Assembly (NCBI GenBank): GCA_963770035.1
Contig: CAVYON010000001.1
Span: 1 to 64,000 of the forward strand
DNA from: Roseiarcus sp963770035
GTDB lineage: Bacteria > Pseudomonadota > Alphaproteobacteria > Rhizobiales > Beijerinckiaceae
Direction: 5' to 3'
Length of the DNA: 64,000 bases
Part shown: piece after piece, positions 43,527 through 51,680 of the stretch
Layout of the letters: each line of letters opens with the position of its first letter
How positions within the stretch are numbered: the first letter of the stretch is position 1
Notes under the pieces: model-generated
Seen by the model: the letters and a program-made list of their open reading frames with translations, nothing else
What the model was told of the DNA's origin: nothing
Databases searched by the model: none
Translations under genes and position numbers: made by a program

Positions 43527-43979
43527 GTATTTTAAGCGACCGACCTGCTCGAAAATGAATGACGCCGCGTCCAGCCTCGTCGAGCGGGGGCGGCCGTTGA
43601 TTTGGAATTCCTTGGAAACACCTCGTTTCTCCGCGCTCCTGCGCGAATCCGGCTTTGAGTGCAATCGAATTCTCTTGGATTTCCTTGGATTCTCTCGTCC
43701 GAAACGAGTGTTTTCAATGGTTTACTCGCGACCTCGCGGTGAAATAATTTATCTGCGGCCTTTCGCCCGAGATGTAAAAGACCGCTCCCGTCCAGGCCGC
43801 CAGAACCGCTCTCGTCGGGAATCGCCTCATGGAGAAAGAGAATATCGCGGATTCTGATTTTCCGCAACACAATGTCACGCGACACAAAATGTCACGCGAA
43901 TTTTGGCGCCAAATCCGCCTGATTGAAGGTCGCGCAGCTAAGATCTAGCATGGGTCGCGTGGCTTTCGGCGCGCTTCCG
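43527..43979. repeat. Intergenic region with inverted and direct repeats
   Basis: GAAACACCTCGTTTC (43615-43629) and GAAACGAGTGTTTTC (43701-43715) are imperfect inverted copies. CTTGGATTTCCTTGGATTCTC (43674-43694) contains a short tandem. AATGTCACGCGA occurs twice (around 43871 and 43889). No coding sequence is convincing here; the region is AT-richer than the neighbours. Confidence 0.4.
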
Positions 43980-44411
43980 TCAGTCAGGCTTCGGCAACAT
44001 CCAGCGCAATCCTTCAAAGCGGGCGAAATCCCGATCGAAGCTGACGAGGGTTGCGCCCTGCTCGATCGCCAGCGCGGCGAGATGCGCGTCCGTCGTCAGA
44101 TTGCCCGCTGCGCCGGCGGACCTCAGCAATCGTCCGAGAACCTCGGCGTGCCGCTCGCCCGGGTTCACGACCTGCGCCCGCGGATGCGCCAGCCAGCGGT
44201 CGATGACGGACAACGCGTCTTCCACCGACAATGACCTCGGAAAGATGCCGCGGCGCGTGCTCAGGCGCAGGAAAGCCAGGAGCGCCGTCCAGGCGAAGCC
44301 CACGCCGCGCGGATTTTCGAAACCCCGCTGCATGGCGTCGAGCGCCACGACGTGCTGATCGCTCGATCGGTTTACGGCGTAGAGAAGCGTATTGACGTCC
44401 GGGAGAATCAT
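43980..44411 (-). CDS. vapC: VapC-family PIN-domain toxin
   Basis: The 143-residue PIN protein has the acidic residues expected for an RNase: D5 in MILPDVNTLLYAVN, the Glu in the middle part, LTTDAHLAALAIEQG and the last Asp in LVSFDRDFARFEGL. VapC toxins cleave tRNA or rRNA when not bound by the antitoxin. The start overlaps the stop of the upstream antitoxin by four bases (ATGA), the classic vapBC arrangement. Confidence 0.88.
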   Translation of the reverse strand: MILPDVNTLLYAVNRSSDQHVVALDAMQRGFENPRGVGFAWTALLAFLRLSTRRGIFPRSLSVEDALSVIDRWLAHPRAQVVNPGERHAEVLGRLLRSAGAAGNLTTDAHLAALAIEQGATLVSFDRDFARFEGLRWMLPKPD

Positions 44412-44665
44412 CGGCTGCGCCGATGCCGGCCGACAAGGTCGTCGTCCTCCAGCTCGGCGGCCAGGGAGGCCGCCTTGGTGAGATCGACCCGCGGCGTGCC
44501 CATGTCGAAGGTGAGCGGTTCGAAGGCCTCGCTAGGTTGGTTCCGGCTGCGCAGCCCGACGCGCAGCGCGTTGTTCAGCACGTCCTTGAAGGACTCGCCG
44601 CGCCGGCGCACTTCCTTGCGCAACATGGTCTCGACGTCGGGGTCTAGCGTCACTGTGGTTCGCAT
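44408..44665 (-). CDS. vapB: VapB-family antitoxin (ribbon-helix-helix)
   Basis: ATG 44665 gives 85 residues. MRTTVTLDPDVETMLRKEVR is the ribbon-helix-helix DNA-binding start, and the remainder (ALRVGLRSRNQPSEAFEPLT, DLTKAASLAAELEDDDLVGR) is the toxin-binding tail. It would neutralise VapC and autoregulate the operon. Longer upstream frames are Arg-rich and are not part of the gene. Confidence 0.85.
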   Translation of the reverse strand: MRTTVTLDPDVETMLRKEVRRRGESFKDVLNNALRVGLRSRNQPSEAFEPLTFDMGTPRVDLTKAASLAAELEDDDLVGRHRRSR

Positions 44666-44925
44666 TCGACACCGTGATGCTAGAGCAGTTGCTGTCATGA
44701 TGCCTACGAAAACCCGGAAGGTCAACTCCGCATGGGTCCTCGCTTCGCCGACACACCCGTCCAAAAGAGGCGCGCTTGCCGGACGCAGTCCAAATTGCGC
44801 GAGCCTTGAAAAGACCTTTCCGGCCGCACCCAAGCTCGCAACGGCGGTCCGATAGGGAAGGCGTCGGCTGCGCGGCGCCGCTCGACCTCGCGCCTCGGCG
44901 GCGCGAGCCGACTCCTGCCAGCGGC

Positions 44926-45807
44926 TCACAAAAACATCGCCCGGTCCCGCGCCACCGCCTCCGCCAGGTGCTCGGCGAGCGCGCGGATGCGGCCGAGGCC
45001 GCGCGTATCCTCGTGGGTGACGAGCCAATAGGCGCGCATGGCGCTGCGCTCGGGCAGCACCCGAACGAGGTCAGGAAAGCGGCGGGCGATGAAGGTGTGG
45101 ACGACGCAGAGGCCGACGCCGGCGCGCAAGGCTTCGAGCTGCGTTACTGCGCTCGCGCTCTCAAAGCTGGTCGGCGCCCCGCCGAACAGCTCGCGCACGT
45201 AGTCGAGCGCGGCCGAAAAGGCGTGCTCCTCGACATAGCCGATCAGCCGATGGCGCTTCAGCGCCTCGACGTCGGCGGGCGAACCGTTGCGTTCGAGATA
45301 GGCGGCGGTCGCGTAAATGCCGAGCGTGTAGTCGGTGAGTTTGCGCGCGACGAACCGCCCCGCCTCCGGCTTGTCGAGGCCGACCACCACATCGACCTCG
45401 CGCCGCGCCAGCGGGACGAGTTGCGGCAGCGGCATGAGCTGCAGCCGCAGTCCCGGATGGCGCACGGCAAAGTCGCGCAGGGCGCTTGTGAGATAGTAGG
45501 TCGAGAAGCCGTCCGGCGCGCCGATCCGCACGTCGCCGACGAGTTCGAGGTCGACGTTGGAAATCTCGCCCTGGGCGTGCAGGAAGGCGCTCTCCATCTC
45601 CTCGGCGGCGCCGAGGAACCGCTCGCCCGCCGCGGTGAGCTTTGCTCCGGTGGTGCGCCGGTCGAACAGCTTTGCGCCGAGCGCGGCCTCCAGCGCCGCG
45701 ATGCGGCGGCTGACAGTGGCGTGATCGAGGCGCAGGCGCTTCGCCGCCGCAACGAACTGCCCGGCGCGGGCGACGGCGAGAAAGACCCTGACGTTGTCCC
45801 AGTCCAT
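44926..45807 (-). CDS. LysR-family transcriptional regulator
   Basis: ATG 45807 gives a 293-residue LysR protein. The winged helix-turn-helix is MDWDNVRVFLAVARAGQFVA, RLRLDHATVSRRIAALEAAL and LFDRRTTGAKLTAAGERFL, followed by a LysR substrate-binding domain (GDVRIGAPDGFSTYYL, VGLCVVHTFIARRFPDLVRV). It is separated from mmsA by an antitoxin-toxin pair on the other strand. Divergent LysR-mmsA arrangements are common, so control of valine catabolism is plausible but inferred. Confidence 0.85.
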   Translation of the reverse strand: MDWDNVRVFLAVARAGQFVAAAKRLRLDHATVSRRIAALEAALGAKLFDRRTTGAKLTAAGERFLGAAEEMESAFLHAQGEISNVDLELVGDVRIGAPDGFSTYYLTSALRDFAVRHPGLRLQLMPLPQLVPLARREVDVVVGLDKPEAGRFVARKLTDYTLGIYATAAYLERNGSPADVEALKRHRLIGYVEEHAFSAALDYVRELFGGAPTSFESASAVTQLEALRAGVGLCVVHTFIARRFPDLVRVLPERSAMRAYWLVTHEDTRGLGRIRALAEHLAEAVARDRAMFL

Positions 45808-45870
45808 CCCGCAATTCCACCGCACGAAGACGCTTGAGCGCCATCCATCGTGTATGCTAATGTCACACAC

Positions 45871-46149
45871 ATGAGCAAGACCCGAGCCGCCACCTCCGTT
45901 CTCAGCGTGCGGGTGAGCCCTGCCGAGCGCGCGCTGCTTGATGCGGCCGCAGAAGAGTTGCGCACCTCGGTCAGCGATTTTGTCCGGCGGGCGGCGGTCG
46001 AGGCGGCGGAAATGGAAATCCTCAACCGGTCAAACGTCGTGATCCCAGCCGAATCCTGGGAGGCTTTCGAGGCCTGGGCGGCGCGGCCGGCCGAAGACGT
46101 TCCCGGGCTCGTCGAGTTGTTCAGCCGCAAGCCGACATGGGAGCGGTAG
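45871..46149 (+). CDS. tacA: DUF1778 (TacA-type) antitoxin
   Basis: The 92-residue protein from ATG 45871 starts with a ribbon-helix-helix (TSVLSVRVSPAERALLDAAA, ELRTSVSDFVRRAAVEAAE) followed by a flexible tail (PAESWEAFEAWAARPAEDVP and LVELFSRKPTWER). DUF1778 antitoxins neutralise GNAT toxins of the TacT/AtaT type. The start is 64 bp from the LysR gene on the other strand, so the promoters overlap. The toxin gene overlaps the antitoxin stop by 13 bp. Confidence 0.85.
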   Translation: MSKTRAATSVLSVRVSPAERALLDAAAEELRTSVSDFVRRAAVEAAEMEILNRSNVVIPAESWEAFEAWAARPAEDVPGLVELFSRKPTWER

Positions 46150-46673
46150 GGGCCCCCCGTCCACTTGCGCAGAGCGACGACCGAAGCGGATTCGATTGCG
46201 GCCGTTTGGTCTTGAATGAGTGGTTCCATCGTTACGCCTGGAACAATCATGCGACCGGAGCCTCTCGCGTCAGCGTCATCGAGCACGTCGAAACCGGCCG
46301 GATTGTCGGCTATGTGACGCTGAGCGCAGCCCACATTGAACGGGCGTTCCTGCCAAAGTCGCGACAGCGCAACCAACCCGATCCAGTTCCTGTGACGCTC
46401 CTTGGACAGCTTGCAGTGGATCGTCAATGGCAAGGGCAAGGACACGCATTTTCGCTCCTGCAGTTCGCCTTGAGGGCCGCGCTGAAGGCCTCTGACAGCG
46501 TGGGAAGCACGGCCGTTATCACGCATCCTCTCGAGGAGAGCTTGCGCGGATTTTACGCGCGCTGGGGCTTCTCGGACCTGCCTTTCGATCCACGCCGGGC
46601 AATGATCTCGCGCATGGTCGACATTCAGCGGCGGCTGCTGATTCCGCCGGGCTATGCGAACGACCTCCTTTAG
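46137..46673 (+). CDS. tacT: GNAT-family acetyltransferase toxin (TacT/AtaT-type)
   Basis: The 178-residue GNAT protein begins with RPLAQSDDRSGFDCGRLVLN and EWFHRYAWNNHATGASRVSV, typical of aminoacyl-tRNA-acetylating toxins. The acetyl-CoA loop is LLGQLAVDRQWQGQGHAFSL (the Q/R-x-x-G-x-G pattern). A C-terminal Tyr-containing segment (RGFYARWGFSDLPFD) carries the catalytic Tyr found in TacT. Such toxins acetylate the amino group of charged tRNA to halt translation. It overlaps tacA and so is translationally coupled. Confidence 0.87.
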   Translation: MGAVGAPRPLAQSDDRSGFDCGRLVLNEWFHRYAWNNHATGASRVSVIEHVETGRIVGYVTLSAAHIERAFLPKSRQRNQPDPVPVTLLGQLAVDRQWQGQGHAFSLLQFALRAALKASDSVGSTAVITHPLEESLRGFYARWGFSDLPFDPRRAMISRMVDIQRRLLIPPGYANDLL

Positions 46674-46771
46674 CACAATTCCGCACAGCCGATGCGCGAT
46701 CTCCGCCATTGTTGTGCGCAAAAGCCTAGGGCATAACAGCCTCGACATCGCAATTTCAAAGGGAGCGAAAC

Positions 46772-48268
46772 ATGATCGAATATGGGCACTTCATCGGCGG
46801 CAAGCACGTCCCGGGCAAGTCGGGCCGCACGGCCGAAGTTTTCCAACCGATGGACGGCACGGTGCGGGCCCATGTGGCGCTCGCCTCCAAGGCAGAGCTT
46901 CGCGCGGCAGTGGAGAACGCCTCCGCAGCGCAGCCCGCCTGGGCCGCGACCAATCCGCAGCGCCGCGCCCGTGTGCTCATGAAGTTTCTGCAACTCATCG
47001 CCCGCGACAACGACGCGCTCGCCGAGATCTTGGCGCGCGAGCACGGCAAGACGATCGCCGACGCCAAGGGCGATATTCTGCGCGGCGTCGAGGTGGTCGA
47101 ATTCGCCCTCGGCGCGCCTCATCTCATGAAGGGCGAATATACCGATGGCGCCGGCCCCGGCATCGACATCTATTCGATGCGGCAGGCGCTCGGCGTGGTC
47201 GCCGGCATCACCCCGTTCAACTTCCCGGCCATGATCCCGTTGTGGAAGCTCGCCCCCGCCATCGCCTGCGGCAACGCCTTCATTCTCAAGCCCTCGGAGC
47301 GCGACCCGGGCGTGCCGATGAAACTCGCCGAGCTTTTTGTCGAGGCGGGCGGCCCTCCCGGCATCCTCAACGTGGTCAACGGCGACAAGGAGGCGGTCGA
47401 CGCCATCCTCGACGACCCGGACATCCAGGCGATTGGCTTCGTCGGCTCGACCCCGATCGCCCACTACATCTACTCGCGCGGCACGGCGGCCGGAAAGCGC
47501 GTGCAGTGCTTTGGCGGCGCCAAGAACCACATGGTGGTGATGCCCGACGCCGACATGGACCAGGCGGTCGACGCGCTGATCGGCGCCGGCTACGGCTCGG
47601 CTGGCGAGCGCTGTATGGCGATCTCGGTCGCAGTGCCTGTTGGCAAGGAGACGGCCGACGAACTCGTGCGGCGCCTCATCCCGCGCGTCGAATCGCTGAA
47701 GATCGGCCCCTCGACCGACTCGAGCGCCGACTTCGGCCCGCTTGTCACCGCCGCGGCGCTGGAGAAGGTGCGCGGCTATGTCGATCTCGGGGTGCAGGAA
47801 GGCGCGAAGCTCGTCGCCGACGGGCGCAACTTCAAGATGCAGGGCTACGAGAACGGCTTCTACATGGGCGGCTGCCTGTTCGATAACGTGACCAAGGACA
47901 TGCGCATCTACAAGGAGGAGATCTTCGGGCCCGTCCTGTCGGTCGTGCGCTCGCCCGACTATGCCGAGGCGCTGCGCCTCTGCAACGATCACGAATACGG
48001 CAACGGCGTCGCCATCTTCACCCGCGATGGGGACGCGGCGCGCGACTTCGCCAGCAAGGTCAAGGTCGGCATGATCGGCGTCAACGTGCCGATCCCGGTG
48101 CCGCTCGCCTACTACACCTTTGGCGGCTGGAAACGCTCGGGCTTCGGCGACCTCAACCAGCACGGACCGGATTCGGTCCGCTTCTACACCCGCACCAAGA
48201 CGGTCACAGCCCGCTGGCCGTCGGGGATCAAGGACGGCGCGAGCTTCGTCATCCCGACGATGCATTGA
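46772..48268 (+). CDS. mmsA: CoA-acylating methylmalonate-semialdehyde dehydrogenase
   Basis: The 498-residue ALDH has the MmsA-specific start MIEYGHFIGGKHVPGKSGRT, a cofactor region ITPFNFPAMIPLWK, and the catalytic C281 in GSAGERCMAISVAV. At the usual general-base Glu position it has FGGAKNHMVVMPDAD, which is normal for the CoA-dependent subfamily. It converts methylmalonate semialdehyde to propionyl-CoA in valine degradation (also malonate semialdehyde to acetyl-CoA). A strong terminator follows. Partners mmsB and an acyl-CoA dehydrogenase are 6.5 kb away. Confidence 0.93.
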   Translation: MIEYGHFIGGKHVPGKSGRTAEVFQPMDGTVRAHVALASKAELRAAVENASAAQPAWAATNPQRRARVLMKFLQLIARDNDALAEILAREHGKTIADAKGDILRGVEVVEFALGAPHLMKGEYTDGAGPGIDIYSMRQALGVVAGITPFNFPAMIPLWKLAPAIACGNAFILKPSERDPGVPMKLAELFVEAGGPPGILNVVNGDKEAVDAILDDPDIQAIGFVGSTPIAHYIYSRGTAAGKRVQCFGGAKNHMVVMPDADMDQAVDALIGAGYGSAGERCMAISVAVPVGKETADELVRRLIPRVESLKIGPSTDSSADFGPLVTAAALEKVRGYVDLGVQEGAKLVADGRNFKMQGYENGFYMGGCLFDNVTKDMRIYKEEIFGPVLSVVRSPDYAEALRLCNDHEYGNGVAIFTRDGDAARDFASKVKVGMIGVNVPIPVPLAYYTFGGWKRSGFGDLNQHGPDSVRFYTRTKTVTARWPSGIKDGASFVIPTMH

Positions 48269-48288
48269 GACGGCGGCTCGGAATTCAG

Positions 48289-48326
48289 AAGGGCGGACGC
48301 GGCTCGAACTCGCGTCCGCCCTTTTT
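48289..48326 (+). terminator. Rho-independent terminator after mmsA
   Basis: GGGCGGACGCG and CGCGTCCGCCC form an 11-bp perfect stem with a nine-base loop, followed by TTTTT. It lies 20 bp after the mmsA stop. Confidence 0.9.
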
Positions 48327-48389
48327 GCCAGGCGGGACAGCGCGCCTATAATGCGCTGATCCTTCGGTTATCGCGTGTGGGTGAAACCT

Positions 48390-48947
48390 ATGGCGACGGC
48401 GCTCAAACTTCTGACGACCGACGAGTTCCTCCTTTGGGCCGAGGGACGCGAGGGCCGCTGGGAACTGTTCGACGGCGTCCCCGCGATGTTGTCGCCGGAG
48501 CGGCTCGGGCATACCCGCGTAAAGAAATTCGCCGCGCGCGCCCTCGATGAGGCGCTCGCAGAGGCCGGTTTGCCCTGTGAAGCCGTCACCGAAGGCCTCA
48601 CCATCAAGGTCGACGCGCGAACGGCGTTCGAGCCGGACGCGTCGGTTGTCTGCGGACCGCCGCGATCGAACGACACGATCGCCGTGTCGGACCCCATCGT
48701 CGTCGTCGAAGTCCTGTCGCCGAGCACCGCGGCGATCGACCATGGCCGCAAGCTCAGCGGCTACTTCGGGCTGCCGAGCGTCGAGCACTACCTTATCCTC
48801 GACCCCGAGCGGCGCGTGGTCATCCACCACAAGCGAGGCCAGGGCGACGCGATCGAGACGCGCGTCCTGAGCGAAGGCTCGGCGAAGCTCGATCCGCCGG
48901 GCTTTGCCGTCGCAGTCGAGGCCCTGTTCCCGCCGCTTGCGGATTAG
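48390..48947 (+). CDS. Uma2-family (DUF820) restriction-endonuclease-fold protein
   Basis: ATG 48390 gives a 185-residue protein. It has the PD-(D/E)xK arrangement of Uma2 proteins: FEPDASVVCGPP and DPIVVVEVLSPSTAAIDHGR, then KLSGYFGLPSVEHYLILDPE. The Asp and the VEV-xSxST motif with Lys form the probable metal site. The family is abundant in cyanobacteria and some alphaproteobacteria, often transposon-associated, and the biological role is not settled. It ends four bases from the opposing small secreted protein. Confidence 0.8.
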   Translation: MATALKLLTTDEFLLWAEGREGRWELFDGVPAMLSPERLGHTRVKKFAARALDEALAEAGLPCEAVTEGLTIKVDARTAFEPDASVVCGPPRSNDTIAVSDPIVVVEVLSPSTAAIDHGRKLSGYFGLPSVEHYLILDPERRVVIHHKRGQGDAIETRVLSEGSAKLDPPGFAVAVEALFPPLAD

Positions 48948-49303
48948 AACTTGAACAGCGGATAGCCGGGATCCGCGTATTGAAGACGCTCGCGCCCGCG
49001 ATAGCCGGTGAAAGTCCCCTCGACCGGAGACGGCTGATTGAAGGTGCTCGTCACGTAATTGGGGCCGCCACGCGTCGCCGAGGCGGCCGGGCCGAGCGTC
49101 AGCCACGACGGGTTTGCTTTCGCGGATTTGTGAACCGTGATCTGGCGGCCCTCGGGCTGCTCGACATGATGCTTGGCGCCGTGATGCCGGGCGCGGGCGT
49201 GAATCGTCGGGGTCGTCCCCGGCCCCGGCGTCTGCGCCTCAGCCGAGGACACGAGCGCCTCGGCCATCAGCGCCGCCGCCAACAATAGAAACGATCGGAC
49301 CAT
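48944..49303 (-). CDS. Small secreted basic protein, unknown function
   Basis: The 119-residue product has an N-terminal signal peptide (MVRSFLLLAAALMAEALVSS then AEAQ). The mature part is His/Lys/Pro-rich (IHARARHHGAKHHVEQPEGR) and ends in a Tyr-containing tail (RERLQYADPGYPLFKF). I do not recognise a domain. The stop overlaps the end of the Uma2 gene by four bases in opposite orientation. Confidence 0.6.
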   Translation of the reverse strand: MVRSFLLLAAALMAEALVSSAEAQTPGPGTTPTIHARARHHGAKHHVEQPEGRQITVHKSAKANPSWLTLGPAASATRGGPNYVTSTFNQPSPVEGTFTGYRGRERLQYADPGYPLFKF

Positions 49304-49411
49304 CGCCCTGCCCTTCGCTTATCGCCGGGATCGCCCTGCACGAAAACGCGCCCGGACATGGGGCGCGTGCGCCCCGCATTGCCCCGGCTGCCAAGGAAAT
49401 GCAAGCCCGCC

Positions 49412-50542
49412 TCAGTCGAGCGACTTGTGGAACCTGAGCACGCTGATGCCGAGAAAGGCGACGCCGAGCACGGCGAGCGCCGCCATCTGCGGCCACAGCA
49501 CGTCGAGGCCCACGCCCTTCAGGAACGTGCCGCGGATGACAATCAGGTAATAAGTCATCGGGTTGATGTACGACAGCCATTGCATGACCGGCGGCATGGT
49601 GGCGATCGGGAAGCTGAAGCCCGACAGGATGAAGGCGGGGTTGATGACGAAGAAGTTGGTTGCGAACGCCTGCTGCTGGGTGCGGCACACGGTCGAGATC
49701 AGCAGGCCGATCCCGAGCACCGACAGGAGATAGAACGAGGTTCCGATCAAGAGGACGAACGGATTGCCGCGGAACGGCACGCGGAACCACAGCATGCCCA
49801 CGGCGGCGATCACGATCGTCAGGGCAAGCCCGACCAGGAAGTAGGGGATCGTCTTGCCGAGGATGAACTCGAGCGGCCGGATCGGCGTCACCATGATCTG
49901 CTCGAGCGTGCCGACCTCGCGCTCGCGCACCACGGCGAAGGAAGTCAGGTTGACGATCATGATCAGCGTCAGCGTCGCGATCACGCCGGGGACGAAGAAC
50001 CAGCGGCTGTTGAAGTCCACGTTGTACCAGGGGCGCGGCTCGAGCGTCACGGTCGGCGGAGACGGGGCGGCCGGGCGCTCGCGACGCATGAGGTCCTGGC
50101 CGCTTTGCTGCGCGTAGGTCGCGACGATCTGGCTGACGTAACTCAGCGCGATCAGCGCGGTGTTGGAATTCGTGCCATCGACGATCACCTGCGCGGGCGC
50201 CGTGAGGCCCTTGCGCAAGTCTTGGGCGAAACCCGCCTCGATGACGATCGCGACCACCGCGTCCGCCCGGTCGATCGCGTGGCGGATCTCGCCCGCGTTG
50301 TTCGCGGTTTCGACGATCTGGAACCGTCCGCTGGCGCCGAAGCGTGAGATCAGGTCTCGGCTTTCCTGACTATGGTCGAGGTCGAGCACAACGGTCGACA
50401 CATTGTAGACCTCGAAGGTCGCGGCGTAACCGAAGATGAAGAGCTGGACCAGGGTCGGGATCAGGAGGCGGAATTTCGCCGCGCGGTCGCGCCGCAACTG
50501 CTGCAGCTCCTTCAGGACCAGGTTGAAGACGCGGCCCCACAT
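49412..50542 (-). CDS. ABC-2 type transporter permease 2 (YbhR/YhhJ-like)
   Basis: The 376-residue protein has an N-terminal helix (RLLIPTLVQLFIFGYAATFE), a long periplasmic loop, and five to six helices from about 180 (FFVPGVIATLTLIMIVNLTS, TSFAVVREREVGTLEQIMVT with the conserved EREVGTLEQ box, YLLSVLGIGLLISTVCRTQQ). It pairs with the next permease as the membrane part of an efflux pump fed by HlyD and two ATPases. It is the last gene of a five-gene cluster, starting four bases after the upstream permease stop. Confidence 0.88.
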   Translation of the reverse strand: MWGRVFNLVLKELQQLRRDRAAKFRLLIPTLVQLFIFGYAATFEVYNVSTVVLDLDHSQESRDLISRFGASGRFQIVETANNAGEIRHAIDRADAVVAIVIEAGFAQDLRKGLTAPAQVIVDGTNSNTALIALSYVSQIVATYAQQSGQDLMRRERPAAPSPPTVTLEPRPWYNVDFNSRWFFVPGVIATLTLIMIVNLTSFAVVREREVGTLEQIMVTPIRPLEFILGKTIPYFLVGLALTIVIAAVGMLWFRVPFRGNPFVLLIGTSFYLLSVLGIGLLISTVCRTQQQAFATNFFVINPAFILSGFSFPIATMPPVMQWLSYINPMTYYLIVIRGTFLKGVGLDVLWPQMAALAVLGVAFLGISVLRFHKSLD

Positions 50543-50546
50543 CGCC

Positions 50547-51680
50547 CTACCCCAGCGTCTTGCGAAAAGCCCGGGCGGCGAGAACCCCGATGACCGCGGC
50601 GTAGAGGGCGAGCAACGCGATCGGCTGAAGGAGATCGACGAGGCCGCTGCCCTTGAGGAACACCGACTTCAGGATCTCGAAATAATAGCGCGCCGGAACG
50701 AGATAGGTGAGCCACTGGATCGGCGTCGGCATCTGCTCGATGGGAAAGGCGAAGCCCGAGAGCAGCGTGGTCGGCAGGAGCGTCGCGACGAGGGCGATCT
50801 GGCTCGCGCCGACCTGGCTGCGGATGCTGGCGGAAATGAAGTAGCCTAAGCCCAGCACGACGACGAGGAAGAGCGACGTCGTCAGGAACAGAGTCGTGAT
50901 CGCGCCGCGGAACGGCGCCGCAAACCAGAAGACTGCAATGAGGAGGCAGAGGGCGGCGTCGACGAGCCCGATGAAGAAATAGGGCAGGATCTTGCCGGCC
51001 ATCAGCTCCATCCGGGTGACCGGCGTCGAAACGAGCACCTCCATAGTGCCGCGCTCCCACTCGCGCGAGATGGTGAGCGAGGTGAGTTGCGCGCCGACGA
51101 GCGCCATCACCAGCGCGACGACCCCCGGCATGATGTAGTTCCGGCTGACGAGGTCCTCGTTGTACCAGACCCGGTACTGGGCGACCGCGGGAACGGCGGG
51201 CGCAGGCTCCCCCATGCTCTGGGTGTGGTCGAGCTGAACATTGGCGGAATAGGCGCCGACAACCGCCTGAGCGTAGCCGAGGGCGATATTGGCGGTGTTG
51301 TCGTCGGTGGCGTCGAGGATCGCCTGCACCGAAGCGGCGTTGGCGTACGCGAGGTTTTCGGAGAAATCGTGCGGGACGACGATCGCCATCTTGCAGCGGC
51401 CCGCATCGATCGCGCGGGCGACTGCGCCGTAGTCGCGCTCGGTCTCGACGATGGCGAAATATTGCGAGGCCTGAAACGCCTTGAGCAGCGCCTGGCTCTG
51501 CTGGCTGCCCTCGCGGTCGAACACGCAGATCGGCACGTGCTTGAGGTCCATGTTGACGCCGTAGCCGAGCAGCGCCATCTGCATGAGCGGCATCAACAGC
51601 ACCACCATGAGGCTGCGCGGATCGCGCAGGATTTGGATGATCTCCTTCCTGGCGACCGCCCTGATCCGGCGCAGGGTCAT
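50547..51680 (-). CDS. ABC-2 type transporter permease 1 (YbhS-like)
   Basis: The 377-residue permease opens MTLRRIRAVARKEIIQILRD, a cytoplasmic helix plus membrane anchor, and shows the EWERGTMEVLVSTPVTRMEL box, a characteristic of ABC-2 permeases of this type. Helices follow at about 230, 265, 295 and 350. The ATG overlaps the stop of the ATPase gene by four bases, so translation is coupled. The closest known systems are drug or bile-salt-like export pumps of the YbhFSR kind; the substrate here is unknown. Confidence 0.88.
   Translation of the reverse strand: MTLRRIRAVARKEIIQILRDPRSLMVVLLMPLMQMALLGYGVNMDLKHVPICVFDREGSQQSQALLKAFQASQYFAIVETERDYGAVARAIDAGRCKMAIVVPHDFSENLAYANAASVQAILDATDDNTANIALGYAQAVVGAYSANVQLDHTQSMGEPAPAVPAVAQYRVWYNEDLVSRNYIMPGVVALVMALVGAQLTSLTISREWERGTMEVLVSTPVTRMELMAGKILPYFFIGLVDAALCLLIAVFWFAAPFRGAITTLFLTTSLFLVVVLGLGYFISASIRSQVGASQIALVATLLPTTLLSGFAFPIEQMPTPIQWLTYLVPARYYFEILKSVFLKGSGLVDLLQPIALLALYAAVIGVLAARAFRKTLG

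Noticed and set aside
43532..43885. Minus-strand 117-codon frame after the DUF4175 gene
   Set aside because: It overlaps the repeat-rich block, has shadow-like composition in its second half and no start signal; not annotated as a gene.
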